31,820 bases of DNA from a virus: positions 1 to 31,820 of IMG/VR virus record IMGVR_UViG_3300009504_000003; one strand, given 5' to 3'. This document shows, one piece after another, positions 7,724 through 15,964 of the stretch (within the stretch, counting starts at the first letter, position 1; each line of letters starts with the position of its first letter). The translations under genes and the position numbers were made by a program. Below the pieces are notes generated by a model. It was not told the origin of the DNA. It searched no databases and saw only the letters and a program-made list of their open reading frames with translations.

Positions 7724-7963
7724 ATGATACCAACAGCGGTACAGGTTGGCCTCGACCGGTATGTACAAGCCAAGATACGGCCAGGCGGCTTCCTTTATGC
7801 CGTGCTAACCAACGACCTGTTTGGGGCATTGCACCGTGCCGATAACGAAAGCCGGTACCACCTTGACGAGATTGTGCGGCACATTTGGCACCAGCTGCCT
7901 GGCGAGTGTTGGGGCAGCGTTGCCAAGGTAGAGGCGTGGTTGGATACCAAGGAAGGCGGGTAA
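7724..7963 (+). CDS. Small phage protein of unknown function
   Basis: 79 residues from ATG 7724, directly after the previous stop. It reads MIPTAVQVGLDRYVQAKIRPGGFLYAVLTNDLF, then ADNESRYHLDEIVRHIWHQLP and a Trp-containing C-terminus. The pattern, 'RPGGFL.AVL.NDL..A..RAD', looks like a small family I have seen in phage early regions, without a known function. All-helical appearance, no Cys pairs. Co-translated with the neighbours. Confidence 0.65.
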   Translation: MIPTAVQVGLDRYVQAKIRPGGFLYAVLTNDLFGALHRADNESRYHLDEIVRHIWHQLPGECWGSVAKVEAWLDTKEGG

Positions 7964-8698
7964 ATGTACTGTTGCAACTGTGGCGAACCCGACCCAACAC
8001 CGGAGGCCGTGGTGGTTCCACCCGATTGGGAAAAGCACACTATTGGCACCACCTTCCCCATTACCGTGGTATTTACTTGCCCTGCATGCACGCTTGACAT
8101 TGAGGTAAACATGCCCAAACGGTACAGGCGGGCCTCCAGCTTGCGCCCCCTGTACGATTGCATAGCTTGCACTTATAGCACACATCACAAACGGGAAATG
8201 GATACGCACCTTACCAACAACCACCGGTTTGAGTATGGTGTACGCACCGATAGCAAACGGCCATGGTACAGGTGCCAAGTGTGCGGTATTGAAACAGGTA
8301 ACGCACATTACATGCGTATGCACCTGGAAACGCACGAATTAACGGCTGTTGGGTACACGCCCGGAACCAGGGGTACCAGGCGCAAGCTCAAGCAACAACA
8401 GTTTAATGGTTGGTTGCGGCAAAGCCTCATACCACATTACAAGTGCCAGCTTTGTGGCATCGTGTTGGAGGATACCGCAGCCATGGTGGAACACTATTAT
8501 GACCACCACCCTGCGGCCATTACCAAACCACCGCTTGAGATAATAGGTAAAGATGGCAACGCTTTTGCTATCCTCGCCCAAGCCAAAGCAGCAGCGTTGG
8601 ACTATGGGCTACCATGGGCCGAAATGAAGCCCGTGCTTACAAGCGGCGATTACAACCACATGCTTGCCAAACTGTGCGATTACTTTGAGGTGGTGTAA
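7964..8698 (+). CDS. Three-finger C2H2 zinc-finger protein with C-terminal phage domain
   Basis: 244 residues from ATG 7964. After an N-terminal zinc ribbon (C3/C4, C6, C39, C42) come three C2H2 fingers: C66-x2-C69-x12-H82-x4-H87; C104-x2-C107-x12-H120-x3-H124; C161-x2-C164-x12-H177-x3-H181. Finger linkers hold basic residues (RRKLKQQQ at 139-146). The C-terminus, DGNAFAILAQAKAAALDYG... then SGDYNHMLAKLCDYFEV (about 197-243), matches the pattern of a short domain common in phage hypothetical proteins. A sequence-specific DNA-binding or RNA-binding regulator is plausible. Canonical C2H2 fingers are typical of eukaryotes and archaeal viruses and uncommon in phages. Confidence 0.75.
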   Translation: MYCCNCGEPDPTPEAVVVPPDWEKHTIGTTFPITVVFTCPACTLDIEVNMPKRYRRASSLRPLYDCIACTYSTHHKREMDTHLTNNHRFEYGVRTDSKRPWYRCQVCGIETGNAHYMRMHLETHELTAVGYTPGTRGTRRKLKQQQFNGWLRQSLIPHYKCQLCGIVLEDTAAMVEHYYDHHPAAITKPPLEIIGKDGNAFAILAQAKAAALDYGLPWAEMKPVLTSGDYNHMLAKLCDYFEVV

Positions 8699-8700
8699 AG

Positions 8701-8931
8701 GTGTTGGCTTACAGCGTACACGATTGGTACACTAACAGCACCAACAGCACCATGGCACCCAACCACGAAGAAGCCGCAAAAACTATAATATCCGGCTGTT
8801 ATGACAGGGTGGAGCCGTTTACATGGTTGGAAGGCATGTGGTATGTGTACCACCAAGATAATTGCGTTGGATTAATCCACCGCCGTTCCGCTGAACACAC
8901 GCCAAGCAAGGAGTGTTTAATACATGAGTGA
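8701..8931 (+). CDS. Small protein of unknown function
   Basis: 76 residues from GTG 8701, a few bases after the previous stop. It is polar and Trp/Tyr-rich (SVHDWYTNSTNSTM, WLEGMWYVYHQ), with an even mix of short strands. No motif is recognised. It overlaps the next gene by 8 bases, so it belongs to the same transcript. Confidence 0.55.
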   Translation: MLAYSVHDWYTNSTNSTMAPNHEEAAKTIISGCYDRVEPFTWLEGMWYVYHQDNCVGLIHRRSAEHTPSKECLIHE

Positions 8932-9301
8932 GAAAAACGAACAGGCACCTGGGGCGGGTGCCATAAACCCCAATATGCCCACGGAAGAACTGAACAAAGT
9001 ATTGTTGGAAGCCAACCAACAGTTGCTCGCACAGCTGCGGGAAACCAGGGCCATGGTAGCCAAGCAAAACAGCGTTGAAATAGCTTGGGATACCAAAACC
9101 GCCGATGTGAAAAACATCGTGGTAAAGTGCTATGGCGCAACGGGCAGGCATGCTGCCAACGACAGCATAAGCACCCTGGTGGCAAGCCTTGTAACTTGCC
9201 AAGAGCTTGGGTTTTTGGCCCAGGTGGACACCACCGTTGCCAAGGCAGCGTTGGACAAGGTGGAAGCAGCAAAAGCCGAAGCGAACCAGGCGGGTGAGTA
9301 A
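8924..9301 (+). CDS. Protein of unknown function, helical, precedes winged-helix protein
   Basis: 125 residues from ATG 8924, with AAGGAG upstream at 8908-8913. An N-terminal acidic, Pro/Gly-rich tail (1-20) is followed by a likely coiled coil (ELNKVLLEANQQLLAQLRE, about 22-55), a small central domain (KNIVVKCYGATGRHAANDSI) and a C-terminal Ala/Lys/Glu helix. It ends directly before the GTG of the 572-residue protein, so the two are probably made together and may interact. Family not recognised. Confidence 0.55.
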   Translation: MSEKNEQAPGAGAINPNMPTEELNKVLLEANQQLLAQLRETRAMVAKQNSVEIAWDTKTADVKNIVVKCYGATGRHAANDSISTLVASLVTCQELGFLAQVDTTVAKAALDKVEAAKAEANQAGE

Positions 9302-11020
9302 GTGCCAAGCATGCCCGAATTGGAAAGGCGGTTGCTTACCAAGATGGCACCAAGTGAGCTGCAACAGGCTATTGAGCAACAGCTGGCCAAGGGTGCCCGC
9401 AACCGGTACAGCGCATTGAGCAAGCTGGCCAAAGAGTTTGGCAACACAATCTTGGAGGAGGACATGGTGGTGGAAGGCGTGTACTTGCACAGCTACCACT
9501 CCAGGCGCAGCAACAGCTTCAACATTGTGGTGCTAACACCCGATGGCCCAACAAAGCTCAAGGTAGATGCTGCAACAGCAGAACCCGAGATGGCACTAAC
9601 GCCCTTGCTGCCAATCGCCATAACAGGCGTGCAGCGCATGCAGGGCAGCGAGGAAACCATAACCTGGTTGCAAACCACCAGGAACACCAAGGTTGAAAGC
9701 AGCAAAACTGTTTCCAGGCTTGATGTGTACAAGTGGGCCAAGCGCATGCCCGTAAACCCCGACGAAGATGGCGGGCGCATTTGCCTGGTGGCACCGGTAA
9801 TGTATGTAAACGACCAAGCAACCTGGGAAGGCGGCCAAAAAGGCGAGGCAAACCCCATAATCGACCCACAATCCGACAGGGTAAACCTTTCCATACAGTT
9901 TGGCAACCGTGATGACCCCGAAATGGGCACCATACGGGTGTACATACCCAACACGGCCACCCTCAACCGGCTAATATCCGAGGACGACATTGCCTGGTTG
10001 GAAAGTATGGAGCGTGATGGCCGCCACGAAGATGCCATGCGGGAGCTATCCGATATGTTCCGCAGGCGTGACCTGTTGGTGTTGGGCCTGTTGGACGGCT
10101 ACCGTTGGGTACCGCCAAACGATGAGCGGGCCAACCAAGCTGTGGAGGCTGCTGGCAGGCGGCCAAAGAAGGGCCAGGAGGATTATGTGCTCATACCCAT
10201 GGCCACGCCCACAATACGCATTTGGGAGGACGGCACCCTGTTTGCCACCGACGATTACCTACAAAGCACCTTGGACAAATGGGTTGCGGATACGCCCGAC
10301 ACCAAAGCGGTGGACGCAATCAAAACACGCTTGAGCCAAGGCCCATGCGCCGTTGCAGATTTGCAAAAGGCGTGCAAGGCTGCTGGCGCAGGCAGCAAGG
10401 CGGTTGTGGACAAGGCTTTGGCATACTTGGCCGACATCGGCGTGATTTTTGAGGGCAAGGATAACAAATGGCACCTTGTGGCAGGCACCCAACCGGAGCC
10501 GCCGGCAGCAGCCGCCCCAACAACGCCGGACAAACTATCCAAGGTAACGCCCAGGGCAGCCGTGCCAGCTGGCAAGGTGCTTACACCAACCGGCGAAATA
10601 ACGGCATACCTTGAACAGCAAGACGGTGGCGAGGCATCAATCGTGGATTTGCGCAACGCCATGGCAGGCAAGATGAGCACGGACAACTTTGAGGAAACTG
10701 TGGGCATATTGCTTGCAGCCGGCACCCTCAAGGAACCAACGCTTTCAAGCATCAAACTCGCAACCGTTGCAAGCACCGATGCCCAAGACACCGCCGAGAA
10801 CGCCGACACAGCCCCGCCGGAGGGTGAGGCTGGTGTTGATGCCCTGCTCGCAGAACTGCGCAACCGGCACAGCGACAGCAGCTTCAGCCGCAACGATGTG
10901 CTTGAAGCAGCTGGTGCCCTGGGCATACCAAGCACCGAAGCACGCAAGATGTTCAACCAGGCGGTTGATGCAGGCGACATAATCAAGGAAGGCACCCGTG
11001 GCCCGTACACGCTGTTTTAA
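9302..11020 (+). CDS. Large protein with three winged-helix-like C-terminal repeats
   Basis: 572 residues from GTG 9302, immediately after the previous stop. The N-terminal 300 residues form an unrecognised domain with beta-rich patches (SFNIVVLTPDGPTKLKV, ETITWLQTTRNTKVE) that might be OB-like. Then three helix-rich units of roughly 50-60 residues follow: about 330-391 (DAIKTRLSQGPCAVADLQKA... KWHLV), 427-480 (ITAYLEQQDGGEASIVDLRNA...) and 510-572 (DALLAELRNRHSDSSFSRND... GPYTLF). Each has the helix-turn-helix-plus-wing rhythm, with Pro/Ala linkers between. This suggests a DNA-binding replication or single-strand-handling protein. No polymerase or nuclease motif was seen. Confidence 0.6.
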   Translation: MPSMPELERRLLTKMAPSELQQAIEQQLAKGARNRYSALSKLAKEFGNTILEEDMVVEGVYLHSYHSRRSNSFNIVVLTPDGPTKLKVDAATAEPEMALTPLLPIAITGVQRMQGSEETITWLQTTRNTKVESSKTVSRLDVYKWAKRMPVNPDEDGGRICLVAPVMYVNDQATWEGGQKGEANPIIDPQSDRVNLSIQFGNRDDPEMGTIRVYIPNTATLNRLISEDDIAWLESMERDGRHEDAMRELSDMFRRRDLLVLGLLDGYRWVPPNDERANQAVEAAGRRPKKGQEDYVLIPMATPTIRIWEDGTLFATDDYLQSTLDKWVADTPDTKAVDAIKTRLSQGPCAVADLQKACKAAGAGSKAVVDKALAYLADIGVIFEGKDNKWHLVAGTQPEPPAAAAPTTPDKLSKVTPRAAVPAGKVLTPTGEITAYLEQQDGGEASIVDLRNAMAGKMSTDNFEETVGILLAAGTLKEPTLSSIKLATVASTDAQDTAENADTAPPEGEAGVDALLAELRNRHSDSSFSRNDVLEAAGALGIPSTEARKMFNQAVDAGDIIKEGTRGPYTLF

Positions 11021-11032
11021 GGTGGCATGCAC

Positions 11033-11311
11033 ATGGCAAAGAAGGAAATACCTTGGCAGGGCGTTTTCACCGTGGAAAAGCTAACGCTTACCACAAGCAA
11101 CGCCGATGGCGAGCCCGTGGAACAACACAAGGCAACCCTTGTGTGCGGGCACGAGCACGAAAAGATGGTAATAACCATTACCGTGGCCACCCCAACATTG
11201 TTGGAGCGCATATTGGACAAACCTGGCACCCCTGTTGCCGTTGGCAACAAATACACCTTTGGGGTATTGGGCCGCCAATCCAGATTGGGCGAAATACCTG
11301 GGGGCGGGTAA
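11033..11311 (+). CDS. Small beta-rich protein of unknown function
   Basis: 92 residues from ATG 11033. An upstream in-frame ATG at 11027 is only one base from the GGTGG motif (11021-11025), whereas 11033 has the 7-base spacing usual in this genome. The sequence MAKKEIPWQGVFTVEKLTLT, then VCGHEHEKMVITITVATPTLLER, looks like a small beta-barrel, possibly OB-like, which would fit a neighbour of replication proteins. That fold is only a guess. Confidence 0.55.
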   Translation: MAKKEIPWQGVFTVEKLTLTTSNADGEPVEQHKATLVCGHEHEKMVITITVATPTLLERILDKPGTPVAVGNKYTFGVLGRQSRLGEIPGGG

Positions 11312-11313
11312 TC

Positions 11314-12306
11314 ATGCAAAAATACAACGACATACGCATACCCCAGGGCACCCGTGTGAACATCTTCCGGTACCGTGACGACCACGGCCTGTTGGTACAC
11401 TTTACCAAGCTGGTGTTCCCCAACGGCCAAACCTACATGCTGGCAGCTGGTGCCGAGAGCCAGCTGTGGAACCTGGTTGGCGAGAGCATACGCACCTTGC
11501 GCAGCGCACCAATAGATGTACGCAACCAGCGTGCGCAAAGCATGCTTTGGGAGCGATTGGGTGATGAGCAAAAGCAGCCGCTTTACTTGCGATACCACAA
11601 CACCACCCACAAAGTTGAGGGTGTTGTAAGCGGCTTGTACGCCGAGATATTGCACGAACAGGTGTTTGATGTGTTGGAAACCGTGTTATCCAACCGTGGC
11701 CACGAATGGGTGGTAAAGCAAAAGTGCGAGACACCGCAAAAAGCATATCGCCGGTACTTGCTGCCCAACATCACCTTTGGCGAGGGCATGGAAAAGCATA
11801 CGGTTGGCCTCCATGTTGCCAACAGCGAGGTTGGCCGTGGCAGCGTGCGCATATACCTATACCTGGAGCGCATGGTATGCACCAACGGCCTCATGGCATA
11901 CGAAGGGGTGTACCAAGCTGGCATACGGCACATAGGCGACAAACAGGCTATACACGCCAAGCTTGGCGAAATGGTGGACATCACCCTGGCAACCGCCGAC
12001 GCCATGGGCGAGCACATAGGCATAACCAGCAAGCAACCGCTTGTGGTGGACGAATTGCACCGGTGGTTGTACAAACGCCGTGGCTACCCGTTGCACCTGG
12101 TTGCAGACATAGCCACAAACTTGCGCAAACACCCCAAACCAACCGTGTACAATGCCATTGTGGAGTTATCGGCACAATCTGTGCATGGTGGCGACAGGGT
12201 GGCAAACAGCTACATACACCGCTTGCAACAGGACGCATACCGGTTGCTAACCCTGGGCAACGAAGCAATAGATTTGGCGGAATCAACGGAGGCCGCAACA
12301 GCATGA
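11314..12306 (+). CDS. DUF932-like phage/plasmid protein
   Basis: 330 residues from ATG 11314. The central segment NSEVGRGSVRIYLYLERMVC, followed by TNGL, is the hallmark of the DUF932 family ('RxxCTNG' after a strand and helix), which is widespread in phages and plasmids and often lies near recombination or DNA repair genes. Length and arrangement fit. The role is not established. Neighbouring genes here (winged-helix protein, RecA-like ATPase) suggest DNA metabolism. The next gene starts inside its stop codon (ATGA). Confidence 0.75.
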   Translation: MQKYNDIRIPQGTRVNIFRYRDDHGLLVHFTKLVFPNGQTYMLAAGAESQLWNLVGESIRTLRSAPIDVRNQRAQSMLWERLGDEQKQPLYLRYHNTTHKVEGVVSGLYAEILHEQVFDVLETVLSNRGHEWVVKQKCETPQKAYRRYLLPNITFGEGMEKHTVGLHVANSEVGRGSVRIYLYLERMVCTNGLMAYEGVYQAGIRHIGDKQAIHAKLGEMVDITLATADAMGEHIGITSKQPLVVDELHRWLYKRRGYPLHLVADIATNLRKHPKPTVYNAIVELSAQSVHGGDRVANSYIHRLQQDAYRLLTLGNEAIDLAESTEAATA

Positions 12307-12473
12307 ACAAGGGTTGTGGCAGCATGGGTATAATGGCAATTTTTGGTGGCAAGCCTGTTTTATTCGCACCTATCCAACCAGCGAAGAAAACAACCAACTC
12401 CCCTCCTGGGCAATGCCCCCGATGCCATACCAAACATGCTGCCACAATCCTACCCAAACACGGAGGAACATAA
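12303..12473 (+). CDS. Small Cys-containing ORF, uncertain
   Basis: 56 residues from ATG 12303, overlapping the previous stop as ATGA. It reads MNKGCGSMGIMAIFGGKPVLF, then a Pro/Lys stretch and CPRCHTKHAATILPKHGG. One knuckle, CPRC, plus two Cys/His would allow a zinc site. Codon use is slightly unlike the neighbours and the GGAGG for the next gene is inside it, so it could be a leader rather than a real protein. Confidence 0.45.
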   Translation: MNKGCGSMGIMAIFGGKPVLFAPIQPAKKTTNSPPGQCPRCHTKHAATILPKHGGT

Positions 12474-12474
12474 C

Positions 12475-12612
12475 ATGACAAACAACCAGCAAGAGTGTGC
12501 AAACTGTGGCCATGCCGGCGAAACCGATGCTGACGGCATGGTGTATTGTGCCTTTTACAAGGAAAGGCGGCATTGGTTCATGGCAGCCTGCCACAACTAC
12601 AAGGCGGTGTAA
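12475..12612 (+). CDS. Small zinc-ribbon-like protein
   Basis: 45 residues from ATG 12475, with GGAGG at 12462-12466. It contains CANCGHAGETDADGMVYCAF and a later C, a pattern seen in many small phage ribbon proteins ('CxxCGH...YC......W...C'). Four Cys can bind one zinc ion. Function unknown. Confidence 0.65.
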   Translation: MTNNQQECANCGHAGETDADGMVYCAFYKERRHWFMAACHNYKAV

Positions 12613-12615
12613 CCT

Positions 12616-12957
12616 ATGGAACCAACATTGTATGAGCAAGATTTGGATACGGCCAAGGCAATAAACCAGCTGGCTGCCGAGGTGCATCAAACGGCCCTTG
12701 AACACGGGTGGTGGCGTGATGCCACAACACCCGACACTTTTCCCAGGTGCGTTATGCTTATCTGCTGCGAGGCAGCGGAGGCGGTGGAAGCGCACCGCAA
12801 GCGCAACTTTGAACAGGTAGCCGAGGAATTGGCGGACATCATACTGCGAACGCTTGATGTGGCCCAGGCTTTTGAATTGGATATTGGGCTCGAGGTTGTG
12901 CGCAAGGCTGCCAAAAATGTGAACCGGCCTTACAAGCACGGCAACAGGTTGTATTAG
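12616..12957 (+). CDS. MazG-like NTP pyrophosphohydrolase
   Basis: 113 residues from ATG 12616. The helical metal-binding core is clear: E52-A-A-E55 in the helix after CVMLICC, and E70/E71...D74 in QVAEELADIILRTLDVAQ, the ExxE...ExxD arrangement of all-alpha NTP pyrophosphohydrolases (MazG/dUTPase-like). Such enzymes remove nucleotides such as dUTP, modified dNTPs or ppGpp-like alarmones, releasing pyrophosphate. The C-terminus ends RPYKHGNRLY, common in phage members. A role in cleaning the nucleotide pool or countering host starvation signalling is inferred. Confidence 0.85.
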   Translation: MEPTLYEQDLDTAKAINQLAAEVHQTALEHGWWRDATTPDTFPRCVMLICCEAAEAVEAHRKRNFEQVAEELADIILRTLDVAQAFELDIGLEVVRKAAKNVNRPYKHGNRLY

Positions 12958-12966
12958 GTGGTAACT

Positions 12967-13137
12967 ATGACACAGCTAATATGCCCCAACGCACGATACT
13001 GCAAAAGCAACAGTTGCCCCCACAGCAAACCGCACACGCCGGAGCGGGTGTGCCACATATCCGGTGTAAGCGATAGGAACAAGCTATGCCACGACCCATG
13101 TGTAGATTACACGCCACCAACGGACGGTGGTGCTTGA
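12967..13137 (+). CDS. Small Cys-rich protein
   Basis: 56 residues from ATG 12967 to TGA 13135-13137. Seven Cys occur (residues 6, 12, 17, 29, 41, 45), with His residues at 19, 23, 30 and 42, for example CPNARYCKSNSCPHSKPH. The spacing CxCx(n)C with histidines suggests one or two zinc sites. The stop overlaps the next start (TGATG), so the protein is co-translated with it. No family recognised. Six of the Cys positions given are certain from translation. Confidence 0.6.
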   Translation: MTQLICPNARYCKSNSCPHSKPHTPERVCHISGVSDRNKLCHDPCVDYTPPTDGGA

Positions 13138-13301
13138 TGCTGACAATAAGCAATGGTACTAACCCATGGCCCAAGGGCCACTTGTGGATACCCGAAGAAG
13201 GCGGCTGGTATTGCATGTGGTGCAACAAACACATTACCGACGCACAACTTGCAAACGCAACAGAAGAAGAAATAGGCTCCTGCAACGGTGGTGGTGCATA
13301 A
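13137..13301 (+). CDS. Small protein with WYCMWC knuckle
   Basis: 54 residues from ATG 13137, overlapping the preceding stop. It reads MLTISNGTNPWPKGHLWIPEE, then GGWYCMWCNKHITDAQLANA, ending CNGGGA. CxxC plus a later C and H could form a small zinc site. Its stop TAA overlaps the ATG of the RecA-like gene (TAATG), so it sits as the leader gene of that ATPase. Confidence 0.55.
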   Translation: MLTISNGTNPWPKGHLWIPEEGGWYCMWCNKHITDAQLANATEEEIGSCNGGGA

Positions 13302-14308
13302 TGCCATGGGCAGATACCAAACAAAAGACAAGCACCCTGGGCCGTGTAACCAACACCGATGGCAGCCAATACACCGGCACGGGCCAAATGGCAACACCAC
13401 CACGCACCAACACAAACAAAGACGCCGTACATGGGTGGATTGAACCCAAAGCCACCACCAACGATGGCATACCCTGCCAAATACAAGGCTTGGAAGCATT
13501 GCTCGAGGGCGGGTGGCCACAGGGCAGCATAATTGGCCTCACCGGCGTTGGCAAAACCGGCAAAACATCTTTTGCATTGCAGGAGGCAATCTTGCAAGCA
13601 CGGGCCAAGCGCAGCGTAACATATCTCTACAACGAGAGCCCCCAAGCCAGGTTTATGGCCATAGCACACAAACACCGCACCGCCCTGGACATACCTACCA
13701 ACCAGCTGGAAACCATGCGCTTTTTCAACATGCACGGCAGCACGCTTAAAGACCCCAAGCCGGCAAGCATAGAAAAGTATGCAGGGTGGCTGGTAAACAC
13801 GCTGCGGGACGACATACAAGCCAACAACACCGAGTTTGTGGTGTTGGATAGCCTAACCAAGTTCTGCCGCCTGTGGCCGGCCCAAGCATATTATTATGTG
13901 CAACAGTTTACACAAGGCTTGTGGAAGGCCATGGCTGCCATGGATAAGCACCCCGTGGTGCTTGCGATTGCGCAAAAATCCGGTGGCCATTGGGAGGAAC
14001 AAGATGCAACGATGCTTGGCGGCCATGGTGTTGGCCACGAATTGGACGGTACCATTGTGTTTGTACGCCGTGCTGTGGACACTTGGGTACATCGTGAGCT
14101 TGGGTTGCCGCTTGGCGGCAGCCTGCGCACCATACGCATTGACAGCTTGCGTGACCGTGATACTGACGACAGCAGCCACCTGTTAGTACAACACAATGGC
14201 CGGCTATCTATCGGCAGCACCGAGGAGGATATACGCACCAGGTATGAGGCGACACAGGATAAGAAGCCCAAAGCAAAAGGTGGTGGTAAACAATGGGGTG
14301 GCCAATAA
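13301..14308 (+). CDS. RecA/RadA-superfamily ATPase
   Basis: 335 residues from ATG 13301. The Walker A motif is G82-V-G-K-T-G-K-T89, a glutamate follows strand 2 in YLYNE112, the Walker B is FVVLD183 with S184, and later IRIDSLRDRD fits a RecA-fold core. An N-terminal tail (1-55) is low in structure. ALLEGGWPQGS just before the P-loop is the typical lead-in of RadA/Sms/KaiC-type proteins. It should hydrolyse ATP while acting on single-stranded DNA in recombination or as a helicase loader or helicase. Which of these cannot be decided here. The next gene begins inside its 3' end. Confidence 0.8.
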   Translation: MPWADTKQKTSTLGRVTNTDGSQYTGTGQMATPPRTNTNKDAVHGWIEPKATTNDGIPCQIQGLEALLEGGWPQGSIIGLTGVGKTGKTSFALQEAILQARAKRSVTYLYNESPQARFMAIAHKHRTALDIPTNQLETMRFFNMHGSTLKDPKPASIEKYAGWLVNTLRDDIQANNTEFVVLDSLTKFCRLWPAQAYYYVQQFTQGLWKAMAAMDKHPVVLAIAQKSGGHWEEQDATMLGGHGVGHELDGTIVFVRRAVDTWVHRELGLPLGGSLRTIRIDSLRDRDTDDSSHLLVQHNGRLSIGSTEEDIRTRYEATQDKKPKAKGGGKQWGGQ

Positions 14309-14784
14309 ACGCCACCCAAGCAAGCGAAGCCGACCACCGGCTGTTTGCCCGCTTGGACAAGCTGTTGGTAAACGGCCAGCTGGAAACCCATGGTGTAAGG
14401 AGCCTGGTGGCATATTACATGCCCTGGGTTTACTCCCAAGTTGTTTTGTATGGCAAAACCGGTTGTGTGCAAGCCATGGAACACACGCTTGGGCTTATGA
14501 TGGCGGGCGACCTACGATGGGCAAACGATTCATGGGCCTGCCTTACACCATTAGGCCGTGAAACCCTCTTGGGGTACATGGAAGTACACCGGATTGGCGA
14601 ACGGGCCGTAACGGCGTGGACAACGCTCATGGTTATAACCAACATGCGTGTTGGGCTGCCCGCAAACACAAACCCAAACCAATGGCCGCCTTATGCAATG
14701 GACATGCTGCGCACCGAGTGCCAACGGGTGGAACAAGATTTGTTGCAGCACATCAACCAGCGGAGGAAGCTGCTTGCCCACTAA
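14293..14784 (+). CDS. Helical protein of unknown function between two ATPases
   Basis: 163 residues from ATG 14293, overlapping the RecA-like gene by 16 bases. It reads MGWPINATQASEADHRLFARLDKLLV, followed by amphipathic helices and a C-terminal helix ending CQRVEQDLLQHINQRRKLLAH. No catalytic motif was found. Its location between two P-loop ATPases suggests a loader, adaptor or primase-accessory role, which is only inference from position. Confidence 0.6.
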   Translation: MGWPINATQASEADHRLFARLDKLLVNGQLETHGVRSLVAYYMPWVYSQVVLYGKTGCVQAMEHTLGLMMAGDLRWANDSWACLTPLGRETLLGYMEVHRIGERAVTAWTTLMVITNMRVGLPANTNPNQWPPYAMDMLRTECQRVEQDLLQHINQRRKLLAH

Positions 14785-15964
14785 CAACATATACCAGCTT
14801 ACCATGAAATACCTGGTGGACATGCGCATGCTATGGCCAAACATCTATGCACCATACTATGTGGCAAGCGTTGGTTGCCACCTGTTAAACTTACGCAACC
14901 GGCGGCAACTATCCGGCAAAGGCTGGAACTTTCATGTGGAAGGCGGCATGATACCTGACATGAGGCTCCACCTGTTGATGACCTGCCCAAGCGGCTTTGG
15001 CAAAAGTTACACGCCAAGGCGGTTTATCAGCAACAACGAAACAGGATTGTTGGATAAAAGCAGCATACACGCCGTGTTTAAAGGCTACATGACGGAAGCG
15101 GGCCTGGTTGGCACCTTTAAAGAAGGTGTAATGGTGCGTGGCCTCGCACACACGCACCGTGACAGCATCTTGTGCCTTAACGAATTAAGCGCAATCCAGG
15201 GCGAAGGCGAGGGCTATGCCAAGCTTGGCGACGCCCTGTTGGATTTGTTGGACGATGGCCATGTACACAAAAACCTTGCCGGCGGCGAGATTGATTACAC
15301 CAGCTATGTTACCCTATGGGCAGGCACACAACACGCCAGGTTTCGCCTATCCAGCGGCCACGGGCGCAGGCTTATGCTGTTGGAGTTTTTGCCCGATAAA
15401 GACCAGCGCAGGCAACTGCGATTGGCCAAACGGGCTGCCAGGGGTGTAACCGTAAACCATGCCAAGTTGCAACATATTTGGCAAGCCTGGGCCGAGCTTA
15501 AAAACGGGCTTGATGTAAAAACCGTGGATATATCAGAAGATTTGTACGATTTCTTTGACACCGTGCCAAACTGTAACCACAACGACGAAGAATTGTACAC
15601 CAGGCTGGCCATGGGGTATGCGCTTGTGCGGTACTATCGGCCAGGCGACAAAACCCTGGTTGTAGATGTGGACGAAACTATACAAACACTTGTACTGCAA
15701 GCGCACCGGTGGCGGGAAAGCCTGTTGGGCGATAGTGCAGGAGCACAAGTGTTGGCTTTGCTGCGGGAGCAGCCTGGCGGCATGACTACAACAGATATTA
15801 AACGGGCAGCACAAACCTTTGGCCTCACCTATGGCGACACCACCGATTTGCTGACGACACTAATACAACAGGGTGTTGTAGTTGGCAGGCGCATGAAAAC
15901 GAGGGGGCGGCCCACAACGCTTTACCAAGTGGTTGATATGATGGACGGCGGTGGTGCGGAATGA
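14774..15964 (+). CDS. P-loop ATPase with C-terminal winged helix (DUF3987/helicase-like)
   Basis: 396 residues from TTG 14774. GGAGG at 14762-14766 is 7 bases upstream and the first in-frame ATG (14804) has no binding site. Walker A is C71-P-S-G-F-G-K77-S78, where Cys replaces the usual first Gly/Ala. A Walker-B-like strand is SILCLNE (131-137), followed by a TLWAGTQHAR segment and GHGRRLMLLEF near residues 193-205. The last ~90 residues resemble a winged helix (DAGAQVLALLREQ... TTTDIKRAAQTFGLTYGDT). It may be a replicative helicase or ATPase and ends at a probable terminator. Confidence 0.7.
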   Translation: MPTNNIYQLTMKYLVDMRMLWPNIYAPYYVASVGCHLLNLRNRRQLSGKGWNFHVEGGMIPDMRLHLLMTCPSGFGKSYTPRRFISNNETGLLDKSSIHAVFKGYMTEAGLVGTFKEGVMVRGLAHTHRDSILCLNELSAIQGEGEGYAKLGDALLDLLDDGHVHKNLAGGEIDYTSYVTLWAGTQHARFRLSSGHGRRLMLLEFLPDKDQRRQLRLAKRAARGVTVNHAKLQHIWQAWAELKNGLDVKTVDISEDLYDFFDTVPNCNHNDEELYTRLAMGYALVRYYRPGDKTLVVDVDETIQTLVLQAHRWRESLLGDSAGAQVLALLREQPGGMTTTDIKRAAQTFGLTYGDTTDLLTTLIQQGVVVGRRMKTRGRPTTLYQVVDMMDGGGAE

